Assembly: GCF_000018545.1 (NCBI RefSeq)
Contig: NC_012586.1
Location: 930,001 to 994,000, forward strand
Length of the DNA stretch: 64,000 nt
Source of the DNA: Sinorhizobium fredii NGR234
Lineage (GTDB): Bacteria; Pseudomonadota; Alphaproteobacteria; Rhizobiales; Rhizobiaceae
Direction of reading: 5' to 3'
The notes beneath the pieces are model-generated. The model made no database searches. It was not told where the DNA came from and was given only the letters and a program-made list of their open reading frames with translations. Of the stretch, positions 9,172-18,025 are shown piece after piece (position 1 is the stretch's first letter; every line of letters starts with the position of its first letter). Made by a program: the position numbers and the translations under genes.

Positions 9172-9872
9172 ATTTGGCCGTCATTCCAGCTCGGGGAGGA
9201 AGTAAGCGGATACCTCGCAAGAATATCAAGTCCTTCTTGGGACGGCCGATGATCGCTTGGTCGATCGGTGCGGCCGTCGATAGCGGCTGCTTTGACCGCC
9301 TCATCGTATCTACCGATGACGAGGAGATCGCCGAGATCTCGCGGCAGTTGGGGGCGGAGGTCCCGTTCCTGCGACCTGCTGAGTTGGCCGATGACTACGC
9401 CACGACCAGCGACGTGATCCGCCATGCGATCAGCTGGTCGGCCCAAAATAACAGGGTGCCGGAACGAGTTTGCTGCATTTATGCAACCGCGCCCTTCCTG
9501 CGAGCAGACGACATAACTCGGGGGTTTGACCTGCTCGAGGACGGCGGAGCGGATTTCGTCTTCTCGGCGACCAGCTACGCTTTCCCGATCCAGCGCGCGA
9601 TCAGGTTGACGCCAGCGGGGCGGGTCGAAATGCTGATGCCTGAGCAATTCAACACTCGTTCGCAGGATCTCGACGAGGTCTATCATGACGCCGGCCAGTT
9701 CTATTGGGGACGGTCTGAGGCCTGGCTTTCGGGGAAGCCTATCTTTTCATCAGCTGCAACCGCCCTGATTCTGCCCCGTTATCGCGTGCAGGATATCGAT
9801 ACGCCCGACGACTGGTTGCGGGCGGAACTCATGTTTAAGGTCCTGCATGAATTCGATGCCGCCCGCTCATAG
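9168..9872 (+). CDS. pseF: CMP-pseudaminate cytidylyltransferase, PseF
   Basis: This 234-residue protein opens with the nucleotide-binding signature IPARGGSKRIPRKN, shared by CMP-sialate, CMP-Kdo and CMP-pseudaminate synthetases. The later blocks IVSTDDEEIAEIS and DAGQFYWGR favour PseF over NeuA or KdsB. It activates pseudaminic acid with CTP for transfer into polymer. The ATG overlaps the pseC stop by four bases, and the 3' end overlaps pseG by 26 bases. The rkp-3 region of S. meliloti has a gene for this step. Confidence 0.92.
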   Translation: MNLAVIPARGGSKRIPRKNIKSFLGRPMIAWSIGAAVDSGCFDRLIVSTDDEEIAEISRQLGAEVPFLRPAELADDYATTSDVIRHAISWSAQNNRVPERVCCIYATAPFLRADDITRGFDLLEDGGADFVFSATSYAFPIQRAIRLTPAGRVEMLMPEQFNTRSQDLDEVYHDAGQFYWGRSEAWLSGKPIFSSAATALILPRYRVQDIDTPDDWLRAELMFKVLHEFDAARS

Positions 9873-10980
9873 ACATAACGTCGTTTTTCGCGTCGATGCG
9901 TCGATTGACATCGGCACCGGCCACGTCATGCGTTGCCTTACCCTTGCGGACATGCTGTCCCAGGCAGGCTTCGAATGCCTTTTTGTTTGTCGTCCCGGGC
10001 CAGGCAACTTGATAGGTCTCATTCGCAGCAGGGGCTTTGCCGTGGCGGAGCTACCTTCCGCTGTGGCAGGGGTTAAAGCTGGCGACCGGGATCTCGCGCA
10101 TTCCCATTGGCTGGGTGTCGACTGGAAGACGGATGCACGCCAAACAATGATGGCGATCGCCGATGCTTCTCCGAGCTGGTTGATCGTCGATCACTACGCG
10201 CTCGATATCCGCTGGCAGCAGTTTCTGCGCCCGTCCTGCGGATACCTGATGGTGGTAGATGACCTGGCAGATCGCGAGCATGACTGTGATCTGCTGCTTG
10301 ATCAGAACGTCGGCAGAACTGTGGGCGACTATCGACTGCTCGTTCCGGCCCCTTGTCAGATGCTGGTGGGGGCACGATTTGCGCTTCTTCGGCCACAATT
10401 TGCACGCGAGCGGCCCCATAGCCTTCTCCGGCGTCGGCACGCCGCCCCCCGTCGCCTGTTGGTGACGCTTGGAGGCGTAGACAAAGACAATGTTACCGAA
10501 CGGGTGCTGCATACTCTCGAAAGATGCGAACTCCCGAATGATGCTGAAGTGACTGTTGTGATGGGGCAGCATGCTCCTTGGCTCAGCTCCGTGCGCGAAA
10601 GCGCCGCTCAGATGCGGTGGAAAACACGCGTGCTGTCCAACGTTGACGATATGGCGAGTTTGATGTCGGAAGCCGACCTCGCCATCGGTGCTGCCGGAGG
10701 TACGTCCTGGGAGCGGTGTGCGCTCGGTGTGCCGACCATCCTGATGGTTCTCGCCGAGAATCAGCGTGAAGTTGCGCAGAAACTAACTGTTGAGGGTGCG
10801 GCACAGGCGGTTGAGCTCGGAGCTGATTTCGATTCGACTCTCGAGAGCCTTATTGAAAGCCTTATCTTCGACAAATTGGCACTGGCCGCGATGTCCGAGC
10901 GAGCGGCAGCTATCTGCGACGGTGAGGGAGGTTTGGAGGTGGCGCGAAGGATTGCGGACGGCCTCCGTCGTAGTGTCTAA
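9847..10980 (+). CDS. pseG: UDP-2,4-diacetamido-2,4,6-trideoxy-altropyranose hydrolase, PseG
   Basis: This 377-residue GT-B-like hydrolase removes UDP from the doubly acetylated sugar before condensation with phosphoenolpyruvate. The N-terminal RVDASIDIGTGHVMRC carries the conserved His (about residue 26) that acts as catalytic base in PseG. The C-terminal GAAGGTSWERCALGVP is the UDP-binding block. It overlaps pseF; an internal ATG at 9856 would shorten the overlap. No GNAT domain is fused to it, so the acetylation step must come from another gene, and the one at 4129-4512 fits. Confidence 0.9.
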   Translation: MNSMPPAHRHNVVFRVDASIDIGTGHVMRCLTLADMLSQAGFECLFVCRPGPGNLIGLIRSRGFAVAELPSAVAGVKAGDRDLAHSHWLGVDWKTDARQTMMAIADASPSWLIVDHYALDIRWQQFLRPSCGYLMVVDDLADREHDCDLLLDQNVGRTVGDYRLLVPAPCQMLVGARFALLRPQFARERPHSLLRRRHAAPRRLLVTLGGVDKDNVTERVLHTLERCELPNDAEVTVVMGQHAPWLSSVRESAAQMRWKTRVLSNVDDMASLMSEADLAIGAAGGTSWERCALGVPTILMVLAENQREVAQKLTVEGAAQAVELGADFDSTLESLIESLIFDKLALAAMSERAAAICDGEGGLEVARRIADGLRRSV

Positions 10981-11146
10981 TCCGAGGTTCATGAAACGAC
11001 GAACAGTGCACATCGTCACCTTCGCCCGGGAAGGGATGGCGGGTACACGCAACGGACAGTTTTACAAACATATATCGACGTGGCGGCCTGGCGAGTGACA
11101 AAGCGCGGCCATACACTTGCGTCCCACCATCTACGAGGAGGGTAAA

Positions 11147-12199
11147 TTGAGCAGAGTTTTGACCATCGCTGGAAGACAGATTGGCCCGGGTTTCCCGCCG
11201 TACGTCATTGCCGAGATGTCTGCCAACCATAACGGTCGAATTGAGACCGCGCTGTCGCTCATCGATCGAGCGAAGGAGGCGGGAGCCGATGCCGTCAAGC
11301 TCCAGACTTACCGGCCGGACACGATAACTTTGGACAGTGACGGGGAAGACTTCCGCATCGAGAGTGGGCTTTGGGGCGGAAAGACGCTCTATCAGCTCTA
11401 CAGTGAGGCCTATATGCCGTGGGAATGGCACACGGCGCTTTTCGAACACGCCCGCAAAATTGGCATCACGATCTTCAGTTCCCCCTTCGACACCACCGCG
11501 ATTGACCTTCTGGAAGATCTGAATGCTCCTGCTTACAAAATCGCGTCCTTTGAGGCAGTGGATCTTCCCCTAATCCGCTATGCCGCTGCCACCGGTAAAC
11601 CAATGATCATTTCTACGGGGATGGCGGATGACGAGGAAATCGCGGAGGCGATCGAGGCTGCGCGCGAAGGCGGATGTAAGGATCTCGCTATTCTTCATTG
11701 CGTGAGCGGCTACCCAGCCCCCCCCAGCGACTACAATTTGCGCACGATACCCGACATGATCGAGCGCTTCGGATTGGCGACCGGGCTTTCGGATCATACG
11801 CTGGACAATACGACTGCCATCGCAAGCGTGGCCTTAGGAAGCTCGTTGATCGAGAAGCATTTTACTCTCGACAGGAGCGGTGGCGGTCCCGATGATAGTT
11901 TTTCTCTTGAGCCGCAAGAATTGGCAGCGCTTTGCCGTGATACAAGCACTGCTTGGGAAGCCCTTGGCAAAATCGATTATGGCCGCAAATCGAGTGAGAC
12001 CGGTAACATCCGATTCCGGCGATCGCTTTATTTCGTGAAGGCTCTCAAGGCCGGTGACGTCGTGACCGCGGACGCCGTTAGAAGCGTGAGGCCCGGCTTC
12101 GGGCTAGCGCCAAAATATCTTGATCGGGTCCTAGGCAAGAAATTGCACAGAGACGTCGAGATCAACACACCGGTTACAAAGGATTCGGTCGAATTTTGA
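11147..12199 (+). CDS. pseI: Pseudaminic acid synthase, PseI (NeuB family)
   Basis: This 350-residue enzyme condenses the PseG product with phosphoenolpyruvate. The TIM-barrel N-terminal domain has YVIAEMSANHNG and GADAVKLQTY. The C-terminal SAF (antifreeze-like) domain starts near RRSLYFVKALKAGD and ends the protein. I chose the TTG at 11147 because GAGGAGG lies five bases before it; the frame is open to a TTG at 11117 that lacks such a site. About 165 bases separate it from pseG, slightly looser than the rest of the operon, and a strong hairpin follows its stop. Confidence 0.93.
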   Translation: MSRVLTIAGRQIGPGFPPYVIAEMSANHNGRIETALSLIDRAKEAGADAVKLQTYRPDTITLDSDGEDFRIESGLWGGKTLYQLYSEAYMPWEWHTALFEHARKIGITIFSSPFDTTAIDLLEDLNAPAYKIASFEAVDLPLIRYAAATGKPMIISTGMADDEEIAEAIEAAREGGCKDLAILHCVSGYPAPPSDYNLRTIPDMIERFGLATGLSDHTLDNTTAIASVALGSSLIEKHFTLDRSGGGPDDSFSLEPQELAALCRDTSTAWEALGKIDYGRKSSETGNIRFRRSLYFVKALKAGDVVTADAVRSVRPGFGLAPKYLDRVLGKKLHRDVEINTPVTKDSVEF

Positions 12200-12202
12200 G
12201 AA

Positions 12203-12242
12203 ATCTCCTGCCGTTTGACTTTTCCGTCCGGCGGCAGGAGAT
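12203..12242. terminator. Hairpin between convergent pseI and rkpR
   Basis: Arms of 11 bases, 12203-12213 and 12232-12242, pair perfectly (ATCTCCTGCCG with its complement) around an 18-base loop. The site lies between two convergent transcripts. There is no long T run, so it may act in both directions with help from a T-rich loop or from Rho. Confidence 0.7.
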
Positions 12243-12318
12243 GTTTCTGTCTAAGGCAAAACGCGGCGGCGATCGCCAAAGTTCTTGGCCAGGGAAATGG
12301 GCTGTGGCTCAAATACGC

Positions 12319-13650
12319 CTAGGCCCGATCCCGAATGTTGTAATACCCCATCACACCGATTCCCCAGGCAAACAATAGCCCTAGGGTCACTAGCAGCGCA
12401 CTCAACAGCCGGTGCGGATACTGCGCCAGCTGTGAAAGCGTAGGCTCGATGAACAGGGCTAGATAGCGCTGGCGGTTGTTCGCCTCGATACGGGCCTTCT
12501 CAAGGGAGCTCAAAGCGGCCGCATAGGCACGTTCGGCGAATTCCCTCTGGGTTTCCAGCTCCTCGAACTCGGCAATGCGTCCCGCGACGTCCGGCGAATT
12601 GGGATCATTCGTAGCCGTTTCCCTTTCGCCGGTGCCGAGGCGCTGGCGCTCGACGCTGAGCTGTTGCTCCAGGCTTTCGATTCGCGTCTTGAGCACGCGA
12701 ATGCGCGGCGTGTCTTCGCTCATCTGGCTCTTCGCGGTGGCGAGGTCCGCGTTGAGTTTTGTCAGCTCTGCCTCAAGGCCGCCAATTAGCTGCACGGCTA
12801 GCTTTGCCCCTTCCTCGGGGCTGATCTCCTGCGACTTGTCGCGATAGTCGCGCAGCGCCGCGCGCGCCTTGGAAAGCCGCGCTTCGCCCGCCAGCACTTC
12901 GTCCTGGGCGGCCCTCAGCACGTCGTTACGCGCCGAAAGCGAAAGGCTGTTCACGAGGCTGTCGCTCTGGTCAACGATGAACTGCGCGATTGCCTGCGCC
13001 TGTTTCGGATCGAAGGCTTTGACGGTCACCTGCATGATGCCGGAGGCGTAGTCGAAATTGACGCTCACCATGTCCTGCCAATAGGCGAGCTTGTCCTCGA
13101 TCGACAGATCGGAGCCGATGCCATAAAAATAGTCGAGCCCGCGAGTGGCGTAGACCTCCTCGAGCCTAAACCTGCGGTCGGCGTCGCCAGCCATGCGCTC
13201 GCTTAGGATATATTCCATGAGAATATAGCTGTCGGAAACCGTACTGCCACCCGAGGCCTGGGTGAACATGCCCAGGATGTCGCCAGAAACGCCGCCTTCG
13301 ATGCTGCGCACGGCGAAGGATGTCGTGCTGTGATATTGATCGGCGGCGATGAAGGCCATGTAGAGCGAAGCGAGCGTTGCCGGCACGGCGACGAGCCCAA
13401 GGAACGAGGCGCCGATGATGGCGTGGCGCCAGCGCAGCTTCGTCAGCCATTTCGGTTGCCAGCCGGCTTTCTTGACCGGCTCGAGCTTGGTGCGCCCCGG
13501 AAGCGGAATGACCGGCGCGCTCTCCTTGCCGAGCAGCCCTTCAAGAACCGCGATCCCCTTGCTTTTGGCGGCCGCCTTGACGGTCTCCTTCTTGTAGGCG
13601 GCCTGCACGGAGTCAGGCTTGTTCACTGCCGCGTCTTTGCTTGCCGCCAT
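12319..13650 (-). CDS. rkpR: Capsule export inner-membrane protein RkpR (KpsE-like)
   Basis: This 443-residue polysaccharide co-polymerase/export protein spans the periplasm between the ABC transporter and the outer-membrane channel. A cytoplasmic N-terminal tail of about 75 residues is followed by a transmembrane segment (ASFLGLVAVPATLASLYMAF), a long coiled-coil-rich periplasmic region (LETQREFAERAYAAALSSLE and similar) and a C-terminal membrane helix (LLVTLGLLFAWGIGVMGYY). This is the KpsE plan. Its ATG directly follows the rkpS stop (TGAATG). Gene order rkpR-rkpS-rkpT-rkpZ matches the S. meliloti rkp-3 export block. Confidence 0.9.
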   Translation of the reverse strand: MAASKDAAVNKPDSVQAAYKKETVKAAAKSKGIAVLEGLLGKESAPVIPLPGRTKLEPVKKAGWQPKWLTKLRWRHAIIGASFLGLVAVPATLASLYMAFIAADQYHSTTSFAVRSIEGGVSGDILGMFTQASGGSTVSDSYILMEYILSERMAGDADRRFRLEEVYATRGLDYFYGIGSDLSIEDKLAYWQDMVSVNFDYASGIMQVTVKAFDPKQAQAIAQFIVDQSDSLVNSLSLSARNDVLRAAQDEVLAGEARLSKARAALRDYRDKSQEISPEEGAKLAVQLIGGLEAELTKLNADLATAKSQMSEDTPRIRVLKTRIESLEQQLSVERQRLGTGERETATNDPNSPDVAGRIAEFEELETQREFAERAYAAALSSLEKARIEANNRQRYLALFIEPTLSQLAQYPHRLLSALLVTLGLLFAWGIGVMGYYNIRDRA

Positions 13651-14310
13651 TCAATTTTCCCTCATGTTCTTGTCGTGCGCGCGGATCGCGTCCTCGACGT
13701 CTTCATAATATGTCAGCTTGCCTTTTTCCAGCACGACGCCGCAGTCGCAGTAGTCGCGGATCGTACCGGTGCTGTGCGAGACCATGATCACGTCGGAGTC
13801 CTGGAGCTTGGTCTGGAAAACAGCTTGGCACTTCTTCTTAAAATTTGAGTCACCAACGGCGGTGATTTCGTCGACGAGATAATAGTCGAAGTTGACGCCC
13901 ATGCTCAAGCCGAAGGCAAGCCGTGCCTTCATGCCGGAGGAATAGGTGCCGACGGGTGCCTTGAAGAAGGGCCCGAGTTCGGCGAAATCCTCAACATAGG
14001 CGATGAGTTCCTCCGTATCGACGCCGTAGATGCGGGCGACGAAGCGCACATTCTGTTCGCCAGTCATCGAACCCTGAAAGCTGCCGGCGAAGCCGAGCGG
14101 CCAGGAGATCTTGCCGAGGCGGATGATCCGGCCGCTGTCGAGCTTGAGCGCGCCGGCAATCAGTCGAAGCAGCGTAGACTTGCCGGCGCCGTTGCGGCCG
14201 AGCAGCCCGACGCTCTTGCCGCGGTTAAGGGTCAAGGAGGCATCCTCGATGATCGGCTTCTTGATGCCCTTGGTGCGGGCATATTTCGTCGCCTGCTCGA
14301 ACCGGATCAT
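13651..14310 (-). CDS. rkpS: Capsule export ATP-binding protein RkpS (KpsT-like)
   Basis: This 219-residue ABC ATPase has Walker A as GLLGRNGAGKST (about residues 40-51), the signature TYSSGMKARLAF, and Walker B as FDYYLVDEITAVGD followed by the switch His in MVSHS. The variant signature and short length are typical of KpsT. The ATG at 14310 overlaps the upstream permease stop (ATGA), which fixes the start; the frame is open further upstream without coding character. It powers export with RkpT, and possibly also with the distant permease at 5872-6648. Confidence 0.92.
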   Translation of the reverse strand: MIRFEQATKYARTKGIKKPIIEDASLTLNRGKSVGLLGRNGAGKSTLLRLIAGALKLDSGRIIRLGKISWPLGFAGSFQGSMTGEQNVRFVARIYGVDTEELIAYVEDFAELGPFFKAPVGTYSSGMKARLAFGLSMGVNFDYYLVDEITAVGDSNFKKKCQAVFQTKLQDSDVIMVSHSTGTIRDYCDCGVVLEKGKLTYYEDVEDAIRAHDKNMREN

Positions 14311-15077
14311 TCGTTTCTCAGCGTCTTTCGGGAAAGGGTGAACACAAGCATTCCGGCAAACAATGTCAGAAATGCGATTCCGTAAAGATAGGTCATGTCG
14401 AGGCCGATGGCGCGGTATTCCGGATAGAAGCCCTTGCGGAAGCCCATGATGACGTGGACGAGCGGATTCATGAGCACGAGATCGCGGTAGGGGACGGGGA
14501 TGGAATCCGGCAGGAAGAAGACGCCGGAGATCAGGAAAAGCGGCCGGTTGACGATGTTGAAGACCTGCTCGTACAGCGGATATTTGAGGAACAGCACGCA
14601 ATTGACCATCGCCACGCCGAGACCGAAGAGGCAGGCCATCGCCCCTGCCTCGAGGATCGCCGGCCAGTGTAGGCTGGTTTTGACCCGCATGGTTGCGACG
14701 ATCGTGCCGAGCACGATGAAGGCGACGAGCGAGGTGGTGCCGGCCTGCAGGACGAAACGGGCGACGACCGTATCTATTGGTGCGACATTCGGGTAACTGA
14801 GCAGCGCCTTATTGGCGCGCACCGCGCTGTTCAGGTAGCTCGACATCGTCTGGTAGAACTGGAAGGCGATATAGCCGGTGGCGAAGAACAGGGCAAAACT
14901 GGTGCCGAGCGCCGGCGCCCGGGCGATCGCCTGGAAGATCACCGTCATCAGCAGGATATGGGCGGCTGGGTCGAGCAGTGCCCAGACATAGCCGCCGGGC
15001 TTCGAGCCGAAACGCGTCCCCATTTCCCGGACGAGAAGAGCGCCGACGACGCGGAGATGGGTGGCGAGATGGCTCAC
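14307..15077 (-). CDS. rkpT: Capsule export permease RkpT (KpsM-like), second copy
   Basis: This 256-residue ABC-2 permease has about six hydrophobic segments and the block LLVREMGTRFGSKPGGYVWA near the N-terminus. It pairs with RkpS, with which it is translationally coupled, and lies five bases after the rkpZ stop. It is clearly paralogous to the permease at 5872-6648 but not identical, so the two may differ in polymer preference or be redundant. Confidence 0.92.
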   Translation of the reverse strand: MSHLATHLRVVGALLVREMGTRFGSKPGGYVWALLDPAAHILLMTVIFQAIARAPALGTSFALFFATGYIAFQFYQTMSSYLNSAVRANKALLSYPNVAPIDTVVARFVLQAGTTSLVAFIVLGTIVATMRVKTSLHWPAILEAGAMACLFGLGVAMVNCVLFLKYPLYEQVFNIVNRPLFLISGVFFLPDSIPVPYRDLVLMNPLVHVIMGFRKGFYPEYRAIGLDMTYLYGIAFLTLFAGMLVFTLSRKTLRNE

Positions 15078-15081
15078 GGCT

Positions 15082-16375
15082 TCACCCGGACGGATAGACG
15101 ATGCGTCCGATCAGCCTCAGCCGCCGGTCGGAAAGGCCGCGGAAGAAGCCGATGGGGTCGGACTGGAAATCTTCGACGTCGCGGTCGTTGCCCGCATGGC
15201 GGATGGCCGGCGCGACGATTGCGGTCAGCAAATGTCGCCAGCCGAGCACGCCGTAAGGACCCAACGGACGCCAGGCCGGGCGGGAAGGGTGTTGGGCTTC
15301 GGGCTCTTCGAGTTGCCGCTTGATCGCGGCGACGGTCGCTTCGAATGGCGTTTGCTCTCCGGTGACGGGGTCGAAGTAGTAAGGATAGAGGAGATAGGCG
15401 CCGGCGAAAAGCGCCTCCAGCGAAAGCTTCCTGCCGCGGCGCGGATTCGGCTGCCGGTCACTGGTCAGCCCCCACCCGGCATAGAAGGGCGAACCGGCCG
15501 TCGTCACGCGGATGCCGCGCATCAGCGCCTCGAGGCCGGCCAGCGATGTGATCGTATAGACATGATCGACCGTCCGCAGCGCTTCGGCGAGCGGCAGGTT
15601 TTCGGTTATGAGTTCGCAGAAATGCGCCACTTCGGCCGGGTCGGAGCGCGCCGGCCGAACACGGCTCAACACATCCGGGTGCGGCCTGTAGAGAATCTGG
15701 GCCTCCGGTTGCTCCGATGCGGCAAGGCGCACGAGGTCGTTGTTGGTCACCGCGCTTGGGCAGCCATAGCGGATCGAGGCATCGCCCTCGACCTGGCCGA
15801 CGACCAGCACGCGCTTGCGCGTCTTTGCTCCATAGACTTCCTCAGCTGCGCGCTGAAGGCCGCCATTGTATTTGCTAATGCCGCTTCCAGAAGAAGCGAG
15901 ATGCCCGCTCGGGCGCGTCTATCAACGCCGCGTCCGCCTCGAAGTCATGGGTCGAGAGCAGCACTTCGAGATCGGACGGCCGGCGGCAATAGGGCGTCCT
16001 GTTGTCGAGCGTCAGCGAAAGCGGCGGCGTGTGGCTGGCGCTCGGGCGTGCCGAGCGAAGGAAGCCGTCTTCCACGAACCAGACGGGGATGTTTTGCGCC
16101 GTGGCAATTTCGGCGAGCGCCGGCGGCAAGGCGGCGCCCCACACGAAGAGTTCGCATGGCCCCACCGCGAGAATGCGACGCTTCCAGATCCTCTCCAAAT
16201 CCCGCCCACTCGGGTCCTTCGGCAGAAAATGAAAGCGTCGGTCGGGAAACGAGCGCTCGAGAAAGGCCCTCTTCCACTCGGTCACGTGGACGGCAAATGT
16301 CGAAATCCGCCCCGCCGTACCGACGCGAACGGTTTTGTCCGACTCTCTCTTGGCTTCTACCGTATCTGTGTTCAT
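15082..16375 (-). pseudogene. rkpZ: rkpZ/lpsZ-like capsule chain-length gene, apparently frameshifted twice
   Basis: The N-terminal piece (16375 to about 15930) begins MNTDTVEAKRESDKTVRVG and contains VWFVEDGFLRSA, typical of KpsC/KpsS/LpsZ proteins. It then runs into a TAG near 15877. A second frame covers about 15935-15885 (RARAGISLLLEA-like), and a third gives GISKYNGGLQRAAEEV and continues to the stop at 15082 through ILYRPHPDVL and TAGSPFYAGWGLT. The pieces would join if one base were restored at each of two points. In Rm41, RkpZ (LpsZ) controls K-antigen size. Either this allele is broken, which should change polymer length, or the assembly lacks two bases. It is the first gene of the export block. 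Confidence 0.7.
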
Positions 16376-16481
16376 CTCTTGCACAAGCTGCGGGAATATG
16401 ATGGTCGCGCTGCATGTACATCTTTCGCCACTTATCTGCCAGTCTCTAGCGACATCCAGGCGCTTCCTCTCACCCGGATTG

Positions 16482-17396
16482 TCAACTGCCGTCGCGCGTC
16501 GCCCGCTCCAACTCTGCCAATCGCTCTTTGCAGATCAGCATGACCATTCGGTGCAGATGTTCTGTCTGCTCGAGCAGCCAAGCAAGCGCTTCGTCCGTGA
16601 TTTCGAAGTGCTTCGAGTAGCGCGCCTTCACATAGGCCTCGTTGAGAATGTTGTACCAGGCCGTGAAGCGATGCTGGTCGCGCGGCCATGCGTCGACGAG
16701 CCGGCGGTCCCGGTCTTCGGCAAGCCCCCGCAAGAACTTCAAATTGTGCGAAGGTGGACTGTAGTTGGAAAGCGTAAGCAGCAGGCACGAATAGGCGGTC
16801 TCTATCGACTGGTGCAGTTCAAATGCCGAATGTTTGAGTTGACCCTTCCTGAAAAGATATTGCGCTGTATCGAGAAAACTGAGCGCCGACGGAAATTTGT
16901 TGTCGAGATGCTCGCTTACTACTCGAAGCGCATCGGCGGGAGACAACCGCTTCGGTTCTGCCAGCGGTCGGTCGTCGAGTTCGTAAAGCACGATGCCTTC
17001 GCGCACGATGTCGACGAAGAAATATTGTCCGTCGGCCAGGAAGTTATTTACCTCGCGGGCGCCATGAACGATAGGGCTGACCGGCGTCGAGATCGCCTTG
17101 TCCCACATCAGTCGGTCGGTCGCCTTGTCCCAGTATTCCGGTTCGGCGAGTTTCTTCGAATTGACGATGACGAGGATGTCGTAGTCGGAGCGGTAACCCT
17201 TCATCGTGTGCGGCTCGTCGACGAAGGTGCCGCGGGCATAGGAACCGAACAGGATGATCTTCAGGATCCGCCCGCGCTTTTTGAAGGCGGCCGAGGTTCC
17301 CTCGAGCGCGTCGGAAAACTCCTCATGGATGATCTCGACGACGCGGGAAAGCTCGCGCTGCTTCTTCTCCGGCAAATGTTCGAGGCTCGATCTCAT
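16482..17396 (-). CDS. Nucleotidyltransferase-HEPN fusion protein
   Basis: This 304-residue protein joins an N-terminal MNT-type nucleotidyltransferase (ILFGSYARGTFVDEP, then DYDILVIV with the paired Asp residues, about residues 45-85) to a C-terminal HEPN-like helical domain (LHQSIETAYSCLLLTLSNYS and YSKHFEITDEALAWLLEQ). MNT and HEPN are usually separate genes of a toxin-antitoxin pair, the MNT enzyme silencing the HEPN RNase by nucleotidylation; fused versions also occur. The ATG at 17396 is preferred to a TTG at 17414. It lies just upstream of rkpZ on the same strand, with no functional link visible. Confidence 0.8.
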   Translation of the reverse strand: MRSSLEHLPEKKQRELSRVVEIIHEEFSDALEGTSAAFKKRGRILKIILFGSYARGTFVDEPHTMKGYRSDYDILVIVNSKKLAEPEYWDKATDRLMWDKAISTPVSPIVHGAREVNNFLADGQYFFVDIVREGIVLYELDDRPLAEPKRLSPADALRVVSEHLDNKFPSALSFLDTAQYLFRKGQLKHSAFELHQSIETAYSCLLLTLSNYSPPSHNLKFLRGLAEDRDRRLVDAWPRDQHRFTAWYNILNEAYVKARYSKHFEITDEALAWLLEQTEHLHRMVMLICKERLAELERATRDGS

Positions 17397-17559
17397 ACTC
17401 AACCGATAGGGCAAACATGACTCATCGTCTACTGTCTGTTTTCATTGGGTTTTGAGCTTGCGAGGTATTCCAATCGACGTCGGAGGCAAACATCGGCAAA
17501 ACTGTCGGCCGCATGTGGGTTTCCGATGGCGCCCTGCGATCCGAAAGCAAGAGTGTGAT

Positions 17560-17709
17560 CGAGAGCCTGCACTGCAGAAGTTAGCCGGTCTCATTCTTCA
17601 TGCCGGATTGCAGGTCGAGGCGTTCATCCAGGCCGGCGAGCGCACGGCGCTCTCCTATCTTGTCAAGCCGCTCGCTGATCAGAGCGCTCGGACAATGCGG
17701 GAGGAATGA
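17560..17709 (+). pseudogene. C-terminal tail of a HlyD-type secretion adaptor
   Basis: The last 48 or so codons read EPALQKLAGLILHAGLQVEAF, then IQAGERTALSYLVKPLADQ and MREE before a stop. This is the C-terminal signature of type I secretion membrane-fusion proteins (HlyD/PrsE family). Nothing upstream continues the gene. The last 61 bases are shared with the copy at 33258-33318. Confidence 0.6.
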
Positions 17710-17907
17710 GCTTCAGGCAAGCCTGGTCACACTGAAGAAGGAGCTTCTGGGTTATTCTGTGAGTGCTGTGGGAAATCGAGGCGATAACGACAGACGTCGC
17801 CAGTTGTTTCCACGGGGTCAGCGCTTCGTTCGAGCGGCGTCGACCTTTTCGGACAGCCATGTCTTGATAAGGGACTGATAAGGAACGTCGCACTTGGCGG
17901 CTGCGAC
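17649..17907. repeat. Direct repeat, copy A (about 260 bp)
   Basis: This segment matches 33258-33517 in the same orientation with only scattered differences, including a one-base length change near 17752. It begins inside the hlyD tail and ends inside a brnA-like antitoxin tail, so it spans the same gene-to-gene junction in both places. It was duplicated after that junction formed. Confidence 0.9.
17818..17895 (-). pseudogene. 3' tail of a brnA-like antitoxin gene
   Basis: Leftward frame ending at 17818 reads DVPYQSLIKTWLSEKVDAAR near its end, nearly the same as the C-terminus of the intact BrnA-like protein at 33428-33706. Upstream of about 17895 the similarity stops and the frame is unrelated. 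Confidence 0.65.
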
Positions 17908-18025
17908 TCCTCGACGGGCTGCCAGTGGCGTATGTTTGCGCCGCTCCCTCGCACGCGCCAACATCGCGGTCTTGCGCTGCTCCTCATGTGAGGCTATATT
18001 TCGCCTCAATCGGAACTGAGAAACG

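Noticed and set aside
15061..16401. 446-codon rightward open frame
   Set aside because: It is antisense to rkpZ, and its composition is typical of the antisense of a GC-rich gene.
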